Source: Flavobacterium cupriresistens (GTDB taxonomy: Bacteria; Bacteroidota; Bacteroidia; Flavobacteriales; Flavobacteriaceae). Taken from it: a stretch of 64,000 bases of DNA. Shown here piece after piece: positions 25,164 through 33,386 of the stretch. A model generated the notes under the pieces. The model saw only the letters and a list, made by a program, of their open reading frames with translations, was not told where the DNA came from and made no database searches. The first letter of the stretch is position 1; each line of letters begins with the position of its first letter. The position numbers and the translations under genes are program-made. The stretch is from positions 248,001 to 312,000 of the forward strand of contig NZ_CP087134.1 in the NCBI RefSeq assembly GCF_020911925.1. Reading direction: 5' to 3'.

Positions 25164-27584
25164 ATGAAATTAAAATTTTTACTGTTCGCATTACTGGGTG
25201 TAATGGCAACAGCACAAGCTCAGAATTCCGGGACGGTCTCAGGAAAAATTACCGAAAAGTCGAACAATGCTCCCATTTCATATGCTACTGTTTCAATTAA
25301 AGAAAATGGAAAAGTAGTTTCCGGAGTAAACACAGACGACAATGGTGATTTTACTATTAAAAATTTAGCCTTAAAAAACTATACCATCGAAATTCAATAC
25401 ATTGGATTTAGAAAATACATCGGTTCTATTCTTTTAAATGAAAACAAAAAAGAAGCTATTGTTAAAGTCGCTCTTGAAGAAGAAGCTACACAACTTAAAG
25501 GCGTAAATATTGTGAGCGAGCGTTCTACAATTGAACAAAAAATTGACCGTAAAGTTGTTACTGTCGGAAAAGACCTTACCACTGCCGGAGCATCAGCGTC
25601 TGACATTATGAACAATATTCCATCTGTAAACGTAGATCAGGACGGAAAACTTTCGCTTCGCGGAAATGATAATGTACGTGTATTAATTGACGGAAGACCA
25701 AGTAACATTGACCCGGCTCAGTTATTAAAACAAATTCCATCAACCTCAATCAAAAAAATTGAGTTGATTACCAATCCAAGTGCCAAATACAATCCGGAAG
25801 GAATGTCAGGAATCATCAACATTATTTTGCATAAAAACACCAATGTTGGTTTCAACGGAAGTTATAGTGGTGGTATTACTTTTGGAGAAACGGCCAAGTA
25901 CAATCAGTCTTTGGATTTGAATTATAAAACCGGGAAAGTAAACCTTTTTGGAAACGTTGGTCAAAACTTCGGAACTTACTTTAACGATGGTTTCATCAAA
26001 AGATTTGATCAGGACGTTGTTCAGAATATCGATGTTAAAAATGATAATGATTCTTATCTGTATAAAATCGGAATGGATTATTTGATTGATGACCATAATA
26101 CGTTGTCTTTTTATACCAATCAAAACAAATCGAACGGAAAAGGTTTTGTAAACACCGATATTGATTATAATAATGGTGATCCGGACATCAAAAACATTTA
26201 CCAAACTTCTAAATATTCAGGACCTGAAAAAACAGGAACTTATAATTTAGCCTACAAACACATCTTCAAAAAAGAAGGACACACATTGGATTTTGAAGGA
26301 AACTATAGCGATAGTAAAGAATCTCAGAATGCGTATTTTGATACTAAAACTACAGCTCCAAACAATACTGCAAAAAATCTAATTTACAATGACTTGATCA
26401 AAGGAGATCGTAAATTAAGTACGCTAAACATAGATTATGTTAATCCGTTGAACGAAAAAACAACTCTTGAGGCCGGTGCTGAAGCCAGAATCACCAGAAC
26501 AGGAAATGATTACACCAGAACAGGCGTAACATTTTCTGATCAGAATGTAAACTCAAATTATACTTACGATACAGATATTTATTCTGCTTACGTAACTTTT
26601 GGTCAGAAATACAAAAAATTCAGCTACCAATTGGGTGCTCGTTTTGAAAGCTATAAAGTAGCGGCTAATTTAAATCGTGGTCAACAAAAATTTGATGATG
26701 ACTATATCACTTTATATCCATCAGCTTATTTGACCTATAACCTAAACGAAAAAAATACATTGCAATTAAGCTATAGCCGTCGTGTAGACCGTCCAAGTTT
26801 AGAGCAGACAAAACCTCTTCGTGAGTTTTCTACTCCATTAGTAACTTCGTTAGGAAACCCTGAATTAAGACCTCAGTTTACAAACTCAGTAGAAGCAAAT
26901 TATACTAAAACTTTAGAAAAAGGAAGTTTCACAGCGGGAGTTTATGTGAGAAGTATCAATGATCAAATCAGTAGAGTTTTGTATCCTGACAATGTCGATA
27001 ATGAGAGCGGTAATAAGGTAATCTTGTCTTATGCTAACTTTGATCGCAACACTGCTTATGGATTTGAAGCTTCCTTCAATTATAAAATCGCAAAATGGTG
27101 GGATATTTCTCCTTCTATTGATTTCTCAAGTATCAAACAACAAGGATATGTTTCTTTGTTCGATCCTGTAACAAAGGAAAGCGATCAAGTTGAAAGAAAA
27201 ATTACAGTTTCTGCTTTCAACGCCCGTATGAATTCAAACTTTAAAGTAAACAAACGTTTGAGCTTCTTATTGTTCGGATTCTACAAAGGCCCATCTGACG
27301 GTCTTCAAAATAACAGTCACGAAATGTACAAAATCGACATGGGTTCACGTTATACCTTATTGAACAACAAAATGAACATAAGTGTTCGTTTTAATGATGT
27401 TTTCAATACGATGAAATATGCTTTTGATTCACAATATCCTTATCCACACGCAGGACAATTTACCTGGGAAAGCCAAACGGTTTATTTAGGTTTAACCTAC
27501 AACTTTGGAGGAGCAAAAATCAAAAACTTGCAACGTAAACAAAGAGAAGACAACACTAGTCAAGGTGGTGGCGGAATGTTTTAG
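25164..27584 (+). CDS. TonB-dependent-receptor-like outer-membrane beta-barrel protein
   Basis: 806 residues. The signal peptide ends TAQAQ. A carboxypeptidase-regulatory-like domain (about 23-105, VSGKITEKSNNAPISYATVSI) and a plug-like segment follow, with ASDIMNNIPSVNVDQDGKLSLRGNDNVRVLIDGRPS and IEVITNPSAKY-type IELITNPSAKYNPEGMSG. The long barrel ends in YLGLTYNFGG and a Gly-rich tail. This is the OMP_b-brl_3 type, common in Bacteroidota, with generally unknown ligands. It stands alone behind a TGTAACA-N16-GTC element and ends at a strong terminator, so it may belong to an ECF-sigma regulon (inference). Confidence 0.9.
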   Translation: MKLKFLLFALLGVMATAQAQNSGTVSGKITEKSNNAPISYATVSIKENGKVVSGVNTDDNGDFTIKNLALKNYTIEIQYIGFRKYIGSILLNENKKEAIVKVALEEEATQLKGVNIVSERSTIEQKIDRKVVTVGKDLTTAGASASDIMNNIPSVNVDQDGKLSLRGNDNVRVLIDGRPSNIDPAQLLKQIPSTSIKKIELITNPSAKYNPEGMSGIINIILHKNTNVGFNGSYSGGITFGETAKYNQSLDLNYKTGKVNLFGNVGQNFGTYFNDGFIKRFDQDVVQNIDVKNDNDSYLYKIGMDYLIDDHNTLSFYTNQNKSNGKGFVNTDIDYNNGDPDIKNIYQTSKYSGPEKTGTYNLAYKHIFKKEGHTLDFEGNYSDSKESQNAYFDTKTTAPNNTAKNLIYNDLIKGDRKLSTLNIDYVNPLNEKTTLEAGAEARITRTGNDYTRTGVTFSDQNVNSNYTYDTDIYSAYVTFGQKYKKFSYQLGARFESYKVAANLNRGQQKFDDDYITLYPSAYLTYNLNEKNTLQLSYSRRVDRPSLEQTKPLREFSTPLVTSLGNPELRPQFTNSVEANYTKTLEKGSFTAGVYVRSINDQISRVLYPDNVDNESGNKVILSYANFDRNTAYGFEASFNYKIAKWWDISPSIDFSSIKQQGYVSLFDPVTKESDQVERKITVSAFNARMNSNFKVNKRLSFLLFGFYKGPSDGLQNNSHEMYKIDMGSRYTLLNNKMNISVRFNDVFNTMKYAFDSQYPYPHAGQFTWESQTVYLGLTYNFGGAKIKNLQRKQREDNTSQGGGGMF

Positions 27585-27625
27585 TCCCACTCTTAATTAG
27601 CAGATTTAAATAATTTTCTTGTAGC

Positions 27626-27663
27626 AAAAAAGGCCTGGAGTATGCCAACTCCAGGCCTTTTTT
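27626..27663 (+). terminator. Strong intrinsic terminator of the 25164 gene
   Basis: A perfect 16-bp stem, AAAAAAGGCCTGGAGT with its complement, closes a 6-base loop and ends in a T-run. Confidence 0.92.
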
Positions 27664-27736
27664 ATTGTTATTATAATCGGATTATTTTAACCAAAAGTGC
27701 GCAAAGATTTTCGCAAGGGAAACGCAAGCAGATTTA

Positions 27737-27759
27737 ATATGAACTTACATCACTTATAT
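27737..27759. repeat. Single arm of the ATATAAGTGATG palindrome family
   Basis: These 23 bases are the exact reverse complement of the left arm of the palindrome at 39983-40047, so one arm exists here without its partner. Confidence 0.75.
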
Positions 27760-27865
27760 GGTTTAAAAGCTTTTAGTATCCATTTAGAGTCGCCAGAAAT
27801 ATAACTTTAAAAAAAATCAGATTGCCCAATCTTTTTGTCTAATCCCCAACTTTTGCATCCAATCC

Positions 27866-28537
27866 TTAAAAATAAGCCTGTATTTTTTTTATCTCCAAAG
27901 GATCTGCCGTTTCTGTATTATTTGTAATCGCAGAAGTATGAAAAAATGTTGGTTCCAGTTTCTCCAGTAACAACTGAATATTCGAGGATCGCAAACCTCC
28001 ACCCGGCATAATCACAATTCGATCCCCTGCCAATTTCTGAATTTTCTCTAAAACTGCAATCCCTTCCAAAACATTTGTTCCTTGTCCGGAAGTCAGAATG
28101 GCGTTAAAACCACAATCAATGACGTCTTCAAGAGCTTGCTCTACATCAGCCACCACATCAAAAGCCCGGTGAAACGTACAGAAATAGGGAGCCGCCAAAG
28201 CAACCAATTCTTCATTTACGCTTTTATTTACGCTTCCATCTTCGTTTAGAATTCCAAAAACAAAACCATCCACTCCCAGTTTTTTGAATTGTTTGATGTC
28301 TTGTTTCATTACGATAATTTCTTCATCGGAATAAACAAAGTCCCCTCCACGGGGTCTGATAATCACATGCATTTTGATTGACAATTTCTCGCGGACTTTG
28401 GCTCCTAAAATATAATTTGGCGTTGTCCCTCCGAGTTGCATGTTCTCGCATAATTCGATTCGGTCTGCTCCGTTTTCCTGAGCAATCAAAGCCGATTCGT
28501 AATTGAAACAGGCTATTTCGAGTTGTTTTTTTTTCAT
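27866..28537 (-). CDS. cutC: CutC-family protein
   Basis: About 223 residues, a TIM-barrel protein of the CutC family, named for copper tolerance though the biochemical role is uncertain. Visible pattern: LEIACFNYESALIAQENGADRIELCENMQLGGTTPNY, HVIIRPRGGDFVYSDEE, VDGFVFGILNEDGSV, TFHRAFDV and IMPGGGLRSSNI. The ATG at 28537 (MKKKQLEIA) or 28546 is the likely start. The open frame runs on to 28600, but that extension is a translation of the palindromic repeat beginning at 28560 and should not be annotated as protein. Confidence 0.92.
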   Translation of the reverse strand: MKKKQLEIACFNYESALIAQENGADRIELCENMQLGGTTPNYILGAKVREKLSIKMHVIIRPRGGDFVYSDEEIIVMKQDIKQFKKLGVDGFVFGILNEDGSVNKSVNEELVALAAPYFCTFHRAFDVVADVEQALEDVIDCGFNAILTSGQGTNVLEGIAVLEKIQKLAGDRIVIMPGGGLRSSNIQLLLEKLEPTFFHTSAITNNTETADPLEIKKIQAYF

Positions 28538-28559
28538 TGTATTCATTTGTTGTAAAGCA

Positions 28560-28666
28560 GGGCTTCGACTTCGCTCAGCCTGACAGTCGGCTTCGCTCAC
28601 CTTGACAGTTGTTATTTAAAAAACATCTCTTAAATCCTTAGTGTCACCCTGAGCGAAGTCGAAGGG
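28560..28666. repeat. Palindromic repeat unit 1, GIY-YIG cassette
   Basis: CTTCGACTTCGCTCAG (left, 28563-28578) pairs exactly with CTGAGCGAAGTCGAAG (right, about 28649-28664). An extra partial arm GGCTTCGCTCACCTTGACAG sits inside. The interior TTGTTATTTAAAAAACATCT recurs in unit 2. Confidence 0.92.
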
Positions 28667-28681
28667 CTATTCATCTTAAAA

Positions 28682-28766
28682 GGGCTTCGACTTCGCTCAG
28701 CCTGACAGTTGTTATTTAAAAAACATCTCTTAATCCTAGTGTCACCCTGAGCGAAGTCGAAGGGCT
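28682..28766. repeat. Palindromic repeat unit 2, GIY-YIG cassette
   Basis: This is a near-exact direct repeat of unit 1 without the extra partial arm. Arms lie at 28682-28707 and 28740-28766 with the same AT-rich interior. The right arm ends 8 bases before the end of the GIY-YIG gene. Confidence 0.92.
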
Positions 28767-28774
28767 GTTCACTA

Positions 28775-29098
28775 CTAAACATCTTTTTTAATAAAATTTT
28801 TATGACTCGTTAAATTTAAACATTCTGAAAGTTTTTTTAAGTCCTCCCATTTATCATTTATTATAGCTTCTTTCTTTTTTCTGCTCCATCCTTTCACTTG
28901 TTTTTCAAAAGAGATTGCTTGATTGACATCATTAAAATCAGTACAGAACACTAATTTCAATGGTCTTTTATTATACGTATAACTTTCTTTATGCAAACCG
29001 GACTTATGTTCCTTGAGTCTTCGATCCATATTATTTGTTATTCCGGTATAGTAACTATCATCAGAACATTTTAAGATATAAACATAATAAAATTTCAT
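28775..29098 (-). CDS. Small stand-alone GIY-YIG nuclease-domain protein
   Basis: 107 residues, a single GIY-YIG domain of the UvrC-N/YhbQ type. YYVYILKC and YYTGITNN form the GIY-YIG pair, RRLKEHKSG supplies the catalytic Arg, and SFEKQVKGWSRKKKEAII the metal-binding Glu. All core residues are present, so it may cut DNA. The C-terminal tail is Lys/Asn-rich. It is enclosed by one palindrome family: its stop lies 8 bases from unit 2 and its start 28 bases from unit 3. No other gene shares this interval, which suggests a repeat-borne cassette rather than a host operon. Confidence 0.9.
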   Translation of the reverse strand: MKFYYVYILKCSDDSYYTGITNNMDRRLKEHKSGLHKESYTYNKRPLKLVFCTDFNDVNQAISFEKQVKGWSRKKKEAIINDKWEDLKKLSECLNLTSHKNFIKKDV

Positions 29099-29126
29099 TT
29101 TAAATAGAAGTTTTGGAGTAAAAAAA

Positions 29127-29254
29127 GGGGCTTCGACTTCGCTCAGCCTGACAGTTGTTATTTTAAAAACATTTCTTAAACCTAGTGTGTCACCCTGAGC
29201 GAAGCCGAAGGGCTATTCATCTTAAAGTGCTTCGACTTCGCTCAGCTTGACAGT
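29127..29254. repeat. Palindromic repeat unit 3 plus half unit
   Basis: A full unit (left arm 29127-29154, right arm 29188-29214) has the same TTGTTATTTTAAAAACAT interior as units 1 and 2. An extra left-type arm GCTTCGACTTCGCTCAG follows at 29229-29254. All are in the same orientation as the units on the other side of the GIY-YIG gene. Confidence 0.92.
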
Positions 29255-29313
29255 TCGTTCAAAGCTGTAAATGTACGAAAAATAATACAGTAAATTATCA
29301 CCCCTCGTTCTTC

Positions 29314-29347
29314 CAAAAAAAAACCTGCTCAGAAACTGAACAGGTTT
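29314..29347 (-). terminator. Intrinsic terminator of fabH
   Basis: On the minus strand AAACCTG-TTCAG pairs with CTGAG-CAGGTTT (one mismatch) around AAA/TTT, then a T-run. It starts 24 bases after the stop. Confidence 0.85.
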
Positions 29348-29370
29348 AGTATATTATTTAAACAAAAAAA

Positions 29371-30378
29371 TTACCATTTAATAATAGCACTTCCCCAAGT
29401 GAATCCACTTCCGAAAGCTGCTAAAACAACTGTATCTCCTGTTTTTATTTTTCCTTGTTCCCATGCTTCGGTTAAAGCAATCGGAATCGATGCTGCGGTT
29501 GTATTACCATATTTCTGAATATTGTTATACACCTGATCGTCTGACAATTTGAATTTGTTTTGAATAAACTGTGAAATCCTCAAATTAGCCTGATGCGGAA
29601 TCAACATATTAATATCCGAAACCTGTAGACCATTTGCTTCTAAACCTTCGTTGATTACTTCAGCAAAACGAACTACTGCGTTTTTAAATACAAACTGTCC
29701 ATTCATATAAGGATAATAACTCTCATCATTTGGGTCATTATCTGCTATAATATCGGTTACCCAACGTGCTCCCATTCCCGGTGCTTGTAGCGCTAACTCT
29801 TCGGCGTGTTGTCCTTCTGAGTGTAGGTGTGTTGATAATATTCCTTTTGTCAAATCTTCTTCACGACTTAAAACAGCCGCTCCTGCTCCATCTCCAAAAA
29901 TAACTGAAACACCACGTCCGCGGCTTGTCATATCCAATCCTGTTGAATGTACTTCAGAACCAATTACTAAAATGTTTTTATACATTCCCGTTTTGATGTA
30001 TTGGTCTGCAACCGAGATTCCGTAGATAAAACCCGAGCATTGATTTCTAACGTCTAAAGCTCCAACCGTTCTTAATCCCAAATCACGTTGTACCAAAACT
30101 CCTGGTCCTGGAAAATAGTAATCCGGACTTAAGGTAGCAAAAACCACAAAATCAATATCTTCTTTGGCTATGCCGGAACGTTCTATAGCAATTTTAGCTG
30201 CTTTTACCCCCATAGAGGTTGTGGTATCCTCTCCACGAATAATATGTCGGCGTTCTTGAATTCCAGTTCTTTCCTGAATCCATTCGTCATTGGTATCAAT
30301 AATTTTAGACAAATCATCGTTAGTCACAACATTAGAAGGAACATAATATCCTAAGCCCGCTATTTTTGAATGATACAT
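29371..30378 (-). CDS. fabH: 3-oxoacyl-ACP synthase III (FabH-type)
   Basis: 335 residues. It condenses a primer acyl-CoA with malonyl-ACP to start fatty-acid synthesis. The thiolase-fold triad is visible: C114 in VRNQCSGFIYG, H262 in LIPHQANLRIS and N292 in YGNTTAASIPI. GDGAGAAVL and the closing GSGFTWGSAIIKW are typical. In Bacteroidota the primers often give iso-branched acids. It is monocistronic, with a -7 box upstream and its own terminator. No plsX/rpmF neighbour is present, so this may be one of several FabH paralogues in the genome. Confidence 0.92.
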   Translation of the reverse strand: MYHSKIAGLGYYVPSNVVTNDDLSKIIDTNDEWIQERTGIQERRHIIRGEDTTTSMGVKAAKIAIERSGIAKEDIDFVVFATLSPDYYFPGPGVLVQRDLGLRTVGALDVRNQCSGFIYGISVADQYIKTGMYKNILVIGSEVHSTGLDMTSRGRGVSVIFGDGAGAAVLSREEDLTKGILSTHLHSEGQHAEELALQAPGMGARWVTDIIADNDPNDESYYPYMNGQFVFKNAVVRFAEVINEGLEANGLQVSDINMLIPHQANLRISQFIQNKFKLSDDQVYNNIQKYGNTTAASIPIALTEAWEQGKIKTGDTVVLAAFGSGFTWGSAIIKW

Positions 30379-30410
30379 ATTCTTTTATTATTTGTTAAAA
30401 AATTGGATTG

Positions 30411-30418
30411 CAAATCTA
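30411..30418 (-). promoter_or_regulatory. -7 box of fabH
   Basis: TAGATTTG on the minus strand (TAnnTTTG). A TTTG lies 24 bases further upstream, slightly wide of the usual spacing. Confidence 0.5.
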
Positions 30419-30581
30419 AGTATACTTTAAAATATAACGGTACAAATTACTATTTTTTTCGTGATTGACAATTTAATATACTTCAATAATACGACATATA
30501 GAATCGTTTTAAATTCTGAAAAAGCAGTTAACACATTAAAACCTTAAAAAAATCTTAAAAAAATAAAATTCTCCATTAAAA

Positions 30582-30607
30582 TGTAACATGTCTGCACTAC
30601 TTTAGAC
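30582..30607 (+). promoter_or_regulatory. Candidate ECF-sigma-type promoter of the S9 peptidase gene
   Basis: TGTAACA, 16 bases, GAC; it lies 48 bases before the ATG. The -35-like heptamer is identical to those at 24659 and 25049; the -10 element differs by one base from GTC. Confidence 0.4.
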
Positions 30608-30654
30608 AAACTTATTAATAATACTACTTAATTTAACCCCCTAAAATTCAAATT

Positions 30655-33066
30655 ATGAAATTAAAGGTTACTCTCTTTTTATTTTTAACCTTAGGTTTTT
30701 CTGCGATTGCGCAAGAAAATTTAACCTATCAAAAGCCTTCCAAATCCATCCTGGATTTAGCCGATTACGAAAGAGCTCCTTCGGTATCAATGGATACTAA
30801 AAAAGAATACATGCTGCTTTCTTACAGAAACACTTACAAAACATTAGATGATTTAAACCAAGACGAACTTCGTTTGGCTGGTATAAGGATAAATCCTGTA
30901 ACTAACATCTCAAGTACCGTAACCTACATCAACAACTTAAAAGTACGAAAAATAAACGGTACAGAAGAAGTACAAGTTGCCGGATTACCTGCTAATCCAA
31001 GAATCAGTAACATCCTTTGGTCACCAAATGACAAAAAAATCCTGTTCTCTCATACTACAAGTACTGGGGTTGAACTTTGGGTTTTGGACGTTGCTACTGC
31101 AAAAGCTACAAAACTTACCGAAGCAAATGTAAATGCAAATCTTGGTAATCCGTTTAGCTGGCTTTTAGACAATGAAACGATCTTAGTAAAGATGCTTCCT
31201 AAAAACAGACAGCCATTACTGGATTCTAAAAAAGACTTACCAACCGGTCCTATTGTTTCTAACACTTCAGGAGAGAAATCTCAAAACAGAACGTATCCTG
31301 ATATGTTGAAAAACAAAAATGATGAAGCTAATTTTGAAAACATCATCACTTCAGAATTATATAAAGTAAACATTAATGGAACTGCTACTTTATTTAAAGA
31401 AGCTGCCATGTTTGCCGGAGAAAGAATTTCACCTGATGGAAATTACATCATGCTGACTACAATTCAAAAACCATTTTCTTATGTTGTACCATTGTTCAGA
31501 TTCCCATCTAAAACAGTAGTTTATGACAGCAGAGGAAAAGAAATCAAAGTTGTAAATGAGGTTCCTTTAAACGAAATTATCCCAAAAGGATTTATGGCGG
31601 TACAAAAAGGAAAAAGAGAAATGACCTGGAGAAATGACAAACCGGCGACTTTAGTATATGTTTCTGCTCTTGACGAAGGTAATCCTGCTAACAAAGTAGA
31701 TTTCAGAGATGAAGTTTTTCTTTGGGATGCACCCTTTACAAACGAAGCTACTACATTGGTAAAAACACCTCAACGTTTTGGAGGTATTACTTGGGGGAAC
31801 GATGCGATTGCAATTCTTTCTGATTCATGGTACGACACTCGTAATGTAAAAACCTATTTAATAAACCCATCAACTCCAAGCCAACAGCCAAAAGTACTTA
31901 ATGACAGAAACTATCAGGATGTTTACTCAGACCCAGGTTCATTTGAAACCAGAAAAAATGAGTACAACAAAAATGTTTTAGCCATTGAGAACAACAATGC
32001 TTACCTGATCGGTGACGGTTTTACAAAAGACGGTCAGTTTCCTTTTATTGATGAGTTCAATTTTAAAACGCTAAAAAGCAAACGTCTTTACACTTCATCT
32101 TACAAAGACAAAAAAGAAGATTTAATTGAGATCGAAGATTTTAAAACCGGAAAAGTTTTAGTAATGATCCAATCAAAAAGTGATTACCCAAATTATTACT
32201 TCAGAAATATTAAAAAACAAAACAGCCTGACACCAATTACTTCTTTCAAAAATCCTTTTGAAAGCATTAAAAATGTTAGCAAAGAAGTAATTAAATACAA
32301 ACGTAAAGATGGTGTAGAGCTTTCAGGAACTTTATACTTACCTGTTGGTTACGATAAAGCTAAAAAAGAAAAGATGCCTTTATTAATCTGGGCATACCCG
32401 GCTGAATATAAAGACAGAAACAGTGCAGGACAATCTACTCAGAATCCAAATGAGTTTACTTTTCCTTCTTACGGATCATTTGTATACTGGGTTACTAAAG
32501 GTTATGTTGTGTTAGATGATGCTTCTTTCCCTATTATTGGTGAAGGAACTACAGAACCTAATGACAATTTTATTACACAGTTAGTTGATAATGCAGAAGC
32601 TGCAATTAACGCTGTAGATGCATTAGGATATATCAACAGAAAGAAAGTAGCAGTTGGAGGGCATTCTTACGGTGCTTTTATGACAGCTAACCTATTAACA
32701 CACTCTAATCTTTTTGCTTGTGGAATCGCTCGTAGTGGTGCTTACAACAGAACTTTAACTCCATTTGGATTTCAATCTGAGCAACGTAATTACTGGGAAG
32801 TTCCGGAAGTGTACAACACAATGTCTCCTTTTATGAATGCTGACAAAATGAAAACACCTCTTTTGTTAGTTCACGGTGAGGCAGACAACAACCCTGGAAC
32901 TTTTACCTTACAGACAGAGCGTTATTTCCAAGCCTTAAAAGGTTTAGGAGCTCCTGCAAGAATGGTAATTTTACCTAAAGAATCTCACGGATATGCTGCC
33001 AAAGAAAACATCTTACACTTACTTTGGGAACAAGATCAGTTTTTAGAAAAAAACCTAAAAAACTAA
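30655..33066 (+). CDS. Exported S9-family (prolyl oligopeptidase) serine peptidase
   Basis: 803 residues with a signal peptide ending SAIAQ, so periplasmic or outer. Residues ~30-520 form a beta-propeller-like region containing WSPNDKKILFSHT and the signatures of WD-like blades. The catalytic alpha/beta-hydrolase domain (about 540-803) has the nucleophile S671 in GGHSYGAFMTANLL, D744 in VHGEADNNPGTF and H778 in PKESHGYA. The architecture and the Ser motif resemble S9 glutamyl/acylaminoacyl peptidases rather than DPP IV. It probably trims peptides for uptake. Single gene with its own terminator. Confidence 0.93.
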   Translation: MKLKVTLFLFLTLGFSAIAQENLTYQKPSKSILDLADYERAPSVSMDTKKEYMLLSYRNTYKTLDDLNQDELRLAGIRINPVTNISSTVTYINNLKVRKINGTEEVQVAGLPANPRISNILWSPNDKKILFSHTTSTGVELWVLDVATAKATKLTEANVNANLGNPFSWLLDNETILVKMLPKNRQPLLDSKKDLPTGPIVSNTSGEKSQNRTYPDMLKNKNDEANFENIITSELYKVNINGTATLFKEAAMFAGERISPDGNYIMLTTIQKPFSYVVPLFRFPSKTVVYDSRGKEIKVVNEVPLNEIIPKGFMAVQKGKREMTWRNDKPATLVYVSALDEGNPANKVDFRDEVFLWDAPFTNEATTLVKTPQRFGGITWGNDAIAILSDSWYDTRNVKTYLINPSTPSQQPKVLNDRNYQDVYSDPGSFETRKNEYNKNVLAIENNNAYLIGDGFTKDGQFPFIDEFNFKTLKSKRLYTSSYKDKKEDLIEIEDFKTGKVLVMIQSKSDYPNYYFRNIKKQNSLTPITSFKNPFESIKNVSKEVIKYKRKDGVELSGTLYLPVGYDKAKKEKMPLLIWAYPAEYKDRNSAGQSTQNPNEFTFPSYGSFVYWVTKGYVVLDDASFPIIGEGTTEPNDNFITQLVDNAEAAINAVDALGYINRKKVAVGGHSYGAFMTANLLTHSNLFACGIARSGAYNRTLTPFGFQSEQRNYWEVPEVYNTMSPFMNADKMKTPLLLVHGEADNNPGTFTLQTERYFQALKGLGAPARMVILPKESHGYAAKENILHLLWEQDQFLEKNLKN

Positions 33067-33090
33067 TCTCTCAATCTGATTATTATAAAA

Positions 33091-33138
33091 AAAAAGAAGC
33101 CGATTCTACTTGTTAGAGTCGGCTTCTTCTTTTTTTTT
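33091..33138 (+). terminator. Intrinsic terminator of the S9 peptidase gene
   Basis: AAGAAGCCGA (33094-33103) and TCGGCTTCTT (33119-33128) form a 10-bp stem extended inward by TCTA/TAGA-type pairing. A long T-run follows. Confidence 0.9.
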
Positions 33139-33181
33139 GAGTTGCTAAGTTGCTGAGTGACTAAGATTCTAAGTTTTTTTT

Positions 33182-33383
33182 TAAAGTTTTTAAGGTTCTG
33201 AGTAACTAAGGTTCTAAGTTTTAGATTGAGATCATCAGCTGAAAATGTGAACTGAGACTGAGACTATTTTTCTTAAAGTTCCTAAGGTTCTGAGTAACTA
33301 AGGTTCTAAGTTTTAGATAGCAGACGTCAGCTGAAAAATGCGAACTGAGACTGAGACTGAGACTGAGACCGAAGACTGAGACT
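33182..33383. repeat. Tandem copies of a composite AAGGTTCTGAGTAACTAAGG/GAGACT element
   Basis: Two ~92-base copies (33182-33270 and 33273-about 33366) share AAGGTTCTGAGTAACTAAGG, TTCTAAGTTTTAGAT, CAGCTGAAAA and an ACTGAGACTGAGACT tail. A longer hexad run follows to 33383. The same element occurs in reverse orientation at 37810-37952. It fills most of the 320-base gap between the S9 peptidase terminator and the ABC gene. Confidence 0.9.
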
Positions 33384-33386
33384 ATA

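Noticed and set aside
25806..26204. 132-residue antisense ORF within the 25164 gene
   Set aside because: Composition is Ile/Val-rich shadow of the barrel coding strand; no start context or domain.
28560..29254. Possible CRISPR array or IS terminal repeats
   Set aside because: Palindromes share the same interior instead of unique spacers, and there is no transposase; the only gene is a GIY-YIG protein. A mobile cassette remains a hypothesis.
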